From a virus: a DNA stretch of 64,000 nt. Positions 59,135-64,000 of this stretch are shown piece after piece. The notes beneath the pieces were generated by a model that saw nothing but the letters and a program-made list of their open reading frames with translations, was not told where the DNA came from and did not search any database. The DNA lies in IMG/VR virus record IMGVR_UViG_3300042907_001080, positions 186,001 through 250,000 of that record. One strand, written 5' to 3'. The translations under genes were made by a program, and so were the position numbers. The first letter of the stretch is position 1. Each line of letters begins with the position of its first letter.

Positions 59135-59726
59135 AAAAATTATTGTAACCGGTCACACAAGCGGTGTTGGTAAAGCAATTTACGACAAGTTTAAAGAAAT
59201 AAGTTGTAGAGAAATTGTGGGAATGAGCCGTAGCAATGGATATGATATAGATAAAGACTTTGATAAGATTGTAGAAGAATCTACAGGCTGTGAACTGTTT
59301 ATTAATAATGCTTACAGAGACAGTCAGCAATTAAAATTAGTTGAAGCACTTAAAGACAAAGTAGACATGATGGTTGTTATGGGCAGTGTTAGTAGATTCT
59401 ATCCAGAACTTATTCCTACACAGTATGTACACGATAAACAAGCACTAGCGGAAGCCTGTAGACTTATTAGTTTAAATCCCAACGGTATTCCACTGCTACA
59501 TTTAGATTTAGGATTTATAGAAGGTACAACAGTAGAAGAAAACGACCCAACAGCCTTTGTTAGTGACTACACTACGTCCAAGGCCGACATTGTTGATACA
59601 ATTATCTTCTGGGCACAAAAGCCCTCTATTAGACAGATCGAGTTTAGATGGAAACTAACTCCGCAGGTCATGTCTGAATTAAAAAGAATTAATCCCGATT
59701 TAGATCCATCTAGGATAACGTTCTAG
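59127..59726 (+). CDS. Short-chain dehydrogenase-like protein, copy 2 (199 aa)
   Basis: A 199-residue paralogue of the previous gene with V-T-G-H-T-S-G-V-G, F-I-N-N-A-Y, M-G-S-V-S and Y-V-H-D-K in the same order. The C-terminal extension includes L-D-L-G-F-I-E-G-T-T. The start is GTG (59127), overlapping the previous stop by 8 nt; no suitable ATG is nearby. Its last 27 nt overlap the convergent GNAT-like gene. The pair could form a heterodimeric reductase. Confidence 0.78.
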   Translation: MDKKIIVTGHTSGVGKAIYDKFKEISCREIVGMSRSNGYDIDKDFDKIVEESTGCELFINNAYRDSQQLKLVEALKDKVDMMVVMGSVSRFYPELIPTQYVHDKQALAEACRLISLNPNGIPLLHLDLGFIEGTTVEENDPTAFVSDYTTSKADIVDTIIFWAQKPSIRQIEFRWKLTPQVMSELKRINPDLDPSRITF

Positions 59727-60257
59727 ATTCTCTAAAAATCTATCTCCGTATATTTTCCACACAGTTTGATCTGTGTACCTGTAATGAACTTCTTTAACAC
59801 GTTCCACTATGCCTATCTTTTCTAATGTGGGAAAATAATATCTGTGTACTAGCCTTTGACTCGCTACCTTGCTGTCATTAGATGTGGCATATATGTTTTC
59901 TTCTCCGACCCATGCTATACAGGCAGGTAATAAAAATTGGTCAGTTAGATTTTGATGTTCTGCAATTAGACGTTGGGGAGTTATTAATCCACCGTGTGGT
60001 CTTGCCGCACCAAACGTGCAGGTACGTGCTAACACCCTATAACTATCAGGCCCCATGACATCATCAAATGAGTGAGCTACTACACTACCGATGGCTTTAT
60101 TGTCCTGATACAGTATCCATGCTTTCCAGGATTTTTCATTGTGAAAACAATCTATCATGGATTTTTGACTGGAATTGTTTTCGAACCCTTTTTCTTTTGC
60201 TTCTTTATAAAACTCGGAAAGATCTAGATCAGAAGACCAATCTACAATATTATACAT
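59700..60257 (-). CDS. GNAT-like protein (185 aa)
   Basis: A 185-residue protein starting MYNIVDWSSDLDLSEFYKEA. The layout (K-A-W-I-L-Y-Q-D-N-K-A-I-G-S-V-V-A-H-S-F-D-D strand pair, then Y-R-V-L-A-R-T-C-T-F) is like a GNAT acyltransferase beta sheet and familiar from marine-myovirus proteins, but the acetyl-CoA loop is not clear. I start at 60257, overlapping the previous stop by 8 nt. Function uncertain. Confidence 0.55.
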   Translation of the reverse strand: MYNIVDWSSDLDLSEFYKEAKEKGFENNSSQKSMIDCFHNEKSWKAWILYQDNKAIGSVVAHSFDDVMGPDSYRVLARTCTFGAARPHGGLITPQRLIAEHQNLTDQFLLPACIAWVGEENIYATSNDSKVASQRLVHRYYFPTLEKIGIVERVKEVHYRYTDQTVWKIYGDRFLENLERYPRWI

Positions 60258-60945
60258 AAAGTTTTTTACACTCGTCCATAAAATCAGAAGGGAAGTTTGT
60301 TTTAAAACTTTCAAATGCTAACAGTTGTATGTCTTTAAAGGGAGTCGGCTTATCCACGTCTATTCCCATAGCAGACATTTTAGGAAATAGATCTGCTTGC
60401 CTATCTTCACTGATATGGCTCATTACGCTACGTAAACTAATAGCAGGATCGTGATCACGATAACAGAAAAAATAATTGATACTTTTAAGTTGACCGTTGA
60501 CAACAAAATAACTACTGGGATGTAGACTGTATTTGTAGATACCTAATGCTTTGTGTGCTTTAAATATTTCTAACATCTGTTCTCGCCAATTGGGCAGTAC
60601 ACTATCGTAGTCTTGTTTAATAGGATCAGATTGTTGCCAAAAGTCATCACCATCTATTTCAAGATAGAGTTTTCTTTTTTCTAAATCTATATTAATAATG
60701 TTGGGAACTAGGTGCGGAAATATATTACGCATTTGAGTAATAAAATTTACTTCGCGCAACCATTTTTCATTCATTAGACTAGGGTCTACTACTTGATTCT
60801 GACCTTTATGATAATCAGTATCGTTGTGGTACCATTGACAAAATGTTTTTTTATCTTTGCTAATTAAGCTGGTATAAATTAGGTTATTTCGGCAAAGGCC
60901 TTTTCCTGGAACATCGTTATAATAGTATTCATATTCTGCAGTCAT
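60250..60945 (-). CDS. Degenerate kinase-like protein, copy 2 (231 aa)
   Basis: A 231-residue protein sharing its layout with the protein at 48961-49665. It has P-N-I-I-N-I-D-L-E-K-R-K-L-Y-L-E-I-D-G, then L-G-I-Y-K-Y-S-L-H-P-S-S-Y-F-V-V-N-G and K-S-I-N-Y-F-F-C-Y. These mimic the hinge and catalytic-loop/DFG positions of small kinases without a full catalytic set. No substrate or partner can be inferred. A late-promoter-like TAAGTA core ends 5 nt before its ATG, back to back with that of the next gene. Confidence 0.5.
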   Translation of the reverse strand: MTAEYEYYYNDVPGKGLCRNNLIYTSLISKDKKTFCQWYHNDTDYHKGQNQVVDPSLMNEKWLREVNFITQMRNIFPHLVPNIINIDLEKRKLYLEIDGDDFWQQSDPIKQDYDSVLPNWREQMLEIFKAHKALGIYKYSLHPSSYFVVNGQLKSINYFFCYRDHDPAISLRSVMSHISEDRQADLFPKMSAMGIDVDKPTPFKDIQLLAFESFKTNFPSDFMDECKKLYV

Positions 60946-60950
60946 ACAAA

Positions 60951-60967
60951 TACTTATCAGCTAAGTA
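60951..60967. promoter_or_regulatory. Back-to-back promoter pair with TAAGTA cores
   Basis: Minus-strand GATAAGTA (core 60951-60956) and plus-strand GCTAAGTA (core 60962-60967) face away from each other, 5 bp apart, and each ends exactly 5 nt before a start codon. This repeats the arrangement at 31862-31882 with a one-base change (TAAATA to TAAGTA) in both arms. Confidence 0.5.
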
Positions 60968-60972
60968 TTAAC

Positions 60973-61788
60973 ATGATTAGAGGAATTGGCGGCAAGCCTT
61001 ACATTAATTTAGATCCATTTTTGGATGTAAAAGGGTTTACAGAGTTACATCCAGAAATCTGTAAAGGTTTTGCTTTAGCAAGGGATTATGCCAAAGAAGG
61101 CACATGGATGGCTCCAGGCTTTGATCAAAGTCGAGGCAGTTATCAGTGGAACTGGAAACCGATATACAAAGCACATGAAGAATATCTTGCCTTGTCGAAT
61201 GATCATCCCATTAAAATTCAAGGTCAAGAAATATATCCTACAGATTTTAAAGACTACAAACAACGCAATTTATTCACACGTTATCTTAAAAGTGTATTAG
61301 GTGCTAACGATCCTTATACCTATTATTTTCTATGGAACGAAGGCGACTGGAATGAACGCAATGCTGAAAGACAAAAGACTGAGGAAAGCAACTTCTTTCC
61401 CGGTGTTGTTCAGTGGGTAGAAAATCTACAAGAACAAGGTATAATAGATCGCATAGGGCGTGTTATATTTTTTCTTTGCGATCATAACGGCAAAGCATTT
61501 GAACATCGAGACCTAGATGCTAAAAACGGTGTGTTTGAAAATGATTACTATACTCCGCATAATAACGAATTCATACATATAAGATATCGCACCAAGCGAG
61601 GTTTCTATATATGGGATCCCGACACACAAGACAAACACTATATTAATAGCCATGCTGCTATGTGGAACGATCAAGACTGGCACGGTGGGGAATCTAGCCT
61701 AGAACAAGAATACGGACTTAGAATTGACTGTAAGTTTACACAAGAATTCCGTAAACAAATTGGAATAGATCATTTAGAGAATTATTAA
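60973..61788 (+). CDS. 2OG-Fe(II) oxygenase-like protein (271 aa)
   Basis: A 271-residue soluble protein. A likely facial triad is visible as H-R-D in A-F-E-H-R-D-L-D and a distal His in D-W-H-G-G-E, followed by an Arg in Y-G-L-R-I-D for 2-oxoglutarate. Between them lie the strands E-F-I-H-I-R-Y-R and Y-I-W-D-P-D. The N-terminal 150 residues are not recognised. Its stop overlaps the ATG of the next radical SAM gene (TAATG). Substrate unknown. Confidence 0.65.
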   Translation: MIRGIGGKPYINLDPFLDVKGFTELHPEICKGFALARDYAKEGTWMAPGFDQSRGSYQWNWKPIYKAHEEYLALSNDHPIKIQGQEIYPTDFKDYKQRNLFTRYLKSVLGANDPYTYYFLWNEGDWNERNAERQKTEESNFFPGVVQWVENLQEQGIIDRIGRVIFFLCDHNGKAFEHRDLDAKNGVFENDYYTPHNNEFIHIRYRTKRGFYIWDPDTQDKHYINSHAAMWNDQDWHGGESSLEQEYGLRIDCKFTQEFRKQIGIDHLENY

Positions 61789-62942
61789 TGTCTAATACAT
61801 ATTGCCCACTAGCCTGGATTGGCAGAAACATTTTACCTACTAGCATTCAACCTTGTTGTGAATGGTACGGTATTGGAGACCCGGTTGACAGTGCAGAAAA
61901 TATCGGACATAGTCCTGTATTTTTAAATGCTCGAGAAAAAATGAGTAAAGGAGAAAAAGTAGCCGGTTGTAAACAATGTTACTTAGCAGAAGAATCTGGT
62001 ATTAAATCTAGACGGCTACAGGCATTGGAACAATATGGGGTTGTAGATACTGTTGAAAGTAGAGTATTAGATGTTAGTTTTGACAATATATGTAACTTAA
62101 AATGTAGAGGATGTGCTTCGTCGAGCAGTCATCTTTGGTTTTCAGATGAAAAAGAAATATACAGTCACACTATTTTTGGTTCAAAATATGTTGAAAATAA
62201 TACTAATATAGATATTTCAGGATTGGAGTATGTCGGAGTTAGTGGAGGCGAACCGTTTTTAAGTAAAAAGTTTAACTCGTTTGCGGAAAAACTATTATCG
62301 ACACAAACGGCAAAAAATATATGTTTAACAATTAATACTAATGCAACTGTTAAACCTTCTCCTGCGGTATATGATCTAATTTTAACATGTAAAAATTTAA
62401 GTTTACAATTTAGCATAGACGGTATTGGGCACTTAAATTCTTATTTTAGAAGTGGCGCAACGTTTGAAGAATGTGAGAAAAATTTAAATTTCTTTAGAAA
62501 TCTAAAGACTCTAAGACAAGAAAAATCTACAAGTTTGGTCATACATACTACTGTTAGTTTATACAATGTAAATCTTCTTAAAGATATGGAAGACTACTTT
62601 CAAACAAATTATCCCGAATATGCGCTTACACATAGAAACTTATATTGGCCACCTCAACTATCAATTAGAAATCTTCCCCAACCGTATAAAGAAATTTTAA
62701 TTCCGATTGTTGAAAATTTTGGGGATAACTATAAAGATGTTTTATACGAATTAATATTAAATGAGCAGGATTATTTTAACCATTTTTTAAATTTTCATGT
62801 CAAGTTAGATTTATTAAGAAAAGAAAGTTTAAAAGATAGTAATCCATTGTTATCTGAATTTATAAAAAACTATCCTAGAGAATTAATAGATAGTAAAATC
62901 TTTTTTATTGAGCAAATGGATAAACTAAAATGCGGCACATAG
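61788..62942 (+). CDS. Radical SAM protein 8 (N-terminal twitch domain)
   Basis: A 384-residue N-terminal twitch radical SAM protein. C6 (T-Y-C-P-L-A-W), C23-C24 (Q-P-C-C-E-W) and C61/C64 (G-C-K-Q-C-Y-L-A-E-E-S-G) form the auxiliary module. Core motif C102-N-L-K-C106-R-G-C109, V-S-G-G-E-P near 148-153 and I-N-T-N-A. It overlaps the following oxygenase-like gene by 13 nt. The module is closely similar in layout to radical SAM proteins 3, 7 and 9. Confidence 0.9.
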   Translation: MSNTYCPLAWIGRNILPTSIQPCCEWYGIGDPVDSAENIGHSPVFLNAREKMSKGEKVAGCKQCYLAEESGIKSRRLQALEQYGVVDTVESRVLDVSFDNICNLKCRGCASSSSHLWFSDEKEIYSHTIFGSKYVENNTNIDISGLEYVGVSGGEPFLSKKFNSFAEKLLSTQTAKNICLTINTNATVKPSPAVYDLILTCKNLSLQFSIDGIGHLNSYFRSGATFEECEKNLNFFRNLKTLRQEKSTSLVIHTTVSLYNVNLLKDMEDYFQTNYPEYALTHRNLYWPPQLSIRNLPQPYKEILIPIVENFGDNYKDVLYELILNEQDYFNHFLNFHVKLDLLRKESLKDSNPLLSEFIKNYPRELIDSKIFFIEQMDKLKCGT

Positions 62943-63427
62943 GTAATTACAAACATTGGGTAAATCCGCTATGGGAACACTTGGTGTTAACTAGGACAGG
63001 ACAGGCAAGGCCCCGCGACTGGCCGGCATCAACTGCGGTTGAAGCAACTGAATACAAAACATATAAAGAAGCAGGCTATGATTTAAATGCAGTTAATTGG
63101 TGGGTCTATGAAGAACGCGATTTAAATATAGATATCTCTCCTCCTTGGACAACCGGTCAATTACACTGGTGGATCACTAAACTATTACCAGGGCAATACA
63201 TGCCCATGCACACCGATCCTCATACACATGATACTAATTGTTCTCGTTATTGGATCCCGTTGCAGGATTATCATCCCGGACACATATTTGTATACAAGGA
63301 TGAAATGATTACTAATTACAAAAAAGGTGATGTATATGCTTACACTAGTTCTACAGATTTACATGGCGCAGCAAATATAGGTCATATACCTCGACTTGTT
63401 TTACAAATTACAGAATATGATATCTAA
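62930..63427 (+). CDS. Aspartyl/asparaginyl-hydroxylase-like 2OG-Fe(II) oxygenase, copy 3 (165 aa)
   Basis: A 165-residue relative of the two oxygenase-like proteins at 49.6-50.8 kb. It has an N-terminal H-I-G-N-Y...W segment, H94-T-D96 (M-P-M-H-T-D-P) and a distal His near 145 (D-L-H-G-A-A-N-I-G-H). The Arg in P-R-L-V-L-Q is the likely 2-oxoglutarate ligand. It overlaps radical SAM genes on both sides (13 and 10 nt), so enzyme and oxygenase are made together. Confidence 0.78.
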   Translation: MRHIGNYKHWVNPLWEHLVLTRTGQARPRDWPASTAVEATEYKTYKEAGYDLNAVNWWVYEERDLNIDISPPWTTGQLHWWITKLLPGQYMPMHTDPHTHDTNCSRYWIPLQDYHPGHIFVYKDEMITNYKKGDVYAYTSSTDLHGAANIGHIPRLVLQITEYDI

Positions 63428-64000
63428 AACATACTGTGTGTATCCTTTTATAAGTTCTAGTCTGCAAGCAGATAACACAGTTCTGCCCTGCGGACAGTTT
63501 ATGAAATCTACCTTGTTTCAAAATATTATTCCAATTAATGACGTAAGACAAGGTTCTGTAATGCAAGAAATGCGTAGAAAAATGTTAAACGGCGAACGAG
63601 TAGAAGGGTGCCAATGCTACGCCGAAGAAGAAATAGGCATTTCGTCAATGCGGCAAAGCGGCCTTAACAAATATGAATTTACTACTGACACCACAATAAA
63701 AAAATTAGAATTAGTTATGGATAACATCTGTAACATAAAATGCAGAAGTTGTGGATCACCTAATAGTCATACCTGGCACGAGGATGAAATAAAAATTTAT
63801 GGGGAATCTTTTTCTAAGAAAAAATACATTAAAAATACTCTATATAAAGATCTCGAGTTAGATAGCTTAGTTGAAATAGAAGTTCTTGGTGGCGAACCAA
63901 TGTACAGTCCTGGAACTAAAGATTTTTTTAAACTATTAAAGAATAAAGGAATTTTAGAAAATCTTTCTATACAGCTAAGTACAAACGGAACTGTAGAACC
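63418..64000 (+). CDS. Radical SAM protein 9 (N-terminal twitch domain; cut by right edge)
   Basis: I translated this open frame from ATG 63418 to the window end (194 residues, no stop). C7 (T-Y-C-V-Y-P-F), C25 (L-P-C-G-Q) and C65/C67 (G-C-Q-C-Y-A-E-E-E) form the twitch module, with C-G and C-Q-C in place of the usual C-C and C-x-x-C. The core motif C105-N-I-K-C109-R-S-C112, V-L-G-G-E-P and L-S-T-N-G-T are clear. The gene continues past the window. Confidence 0.88.

Noticed and set aside
1-64000. Integrase, attachment sites, insertion sequences or replication origin
   Set aside because: No integrase, transposase, inverted-repeat IS ends or iteron cluster was seen. The window looks like part of a lytic phage genome.

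Overview
The window reads as part of the genome of a T4-like marine myovirus of the cyanophage/pelagiphage type. The evidence is a PhoH C-terminus, a gp44-type clamp loader, a gp31-type GroES, MazG, ThyX, UvsE/UvdE, HesB/IscA, a QueD-like protein, T4-type late promoters (TATAAATA and close variants) and a long block of fibre genes. There are no photosynthesis genes here. The KdsA gene and the fibre repertoire suggest a Gram-negative host, but the host cannot be named from this window.

Layout. (1) 1-4.7 kb: replication, nucleotide and chaperone genes on the minus strand (clamp loader, cytidylyltransferase, MazG, GroES), with several small conserved unknowns and a short ORF carrying only the palm-entry motif of a C-family DNA polymerase. 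(2) 4.7-30.3 kb: a minus-strand virion block of about 25 kb made of modular fibre and adhesin proteins (He_PIG, Calx-beta-like, LamG-like, beta-propeller and YadA-like repeats; one protein has 2485 residues). Several share a short N-terminal segment that probably anchors them to the virion. (3) 30.3-38.2 kb: auxiliary metabolism (SOD-IscU-IscA, UV endonuclease, glycosyltransferases, KdsA, QueD) followed by two tandemly duplicated fibre genes. (4) 38.2-44.1 kb: conserved small phage genes, ThyX, a methyltransferase, a histone-like protein and an odd 109-nt tRNA-like gene. Near-perfect sigma70-type promoters lie in and next to this part.

(5) 44.2-64 kb: a visibly more A+T-rich accessory island and the most unusual part of the window. 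It holds nine radical SAM proteins (one cut by the right edge), six proteins with H-x-D signatures of Fe(II)/2-oxoglutarate oxygenases, two degenerate kinase-like proteins, a methyltransferase, a cold-shock/glutathione-peroxidase fusion, a sugar-nucleotide epimerase-like protein, two short SDR-like proteins, an SGNH hydrolase, a QueC-like PP-loop enzyme and a GNAT-like protein. The genes form tightly overlapping operons that change strand five times. Five of the radical SAM proteins carry a Cys-rich module before the core, four of the twitch type and one SPASM-like. The substrate is unknown.

How the parts may fit together. The island should be expensive in iron and [4Fe-4S] clusters. The same window encodes an Fe-S scaffold (IscU), an A-type carrier (IscA), a superoxide dismutase and a peroxidase, which could support it; that link is inference. 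Several genes have the late-promoter core ending 4-5 nt before the ATG, predicting leaderless or nearly leaderless late mRNAs, including one promoter inside the cold-shock/GPx fusion that would give the peroxidase alone.
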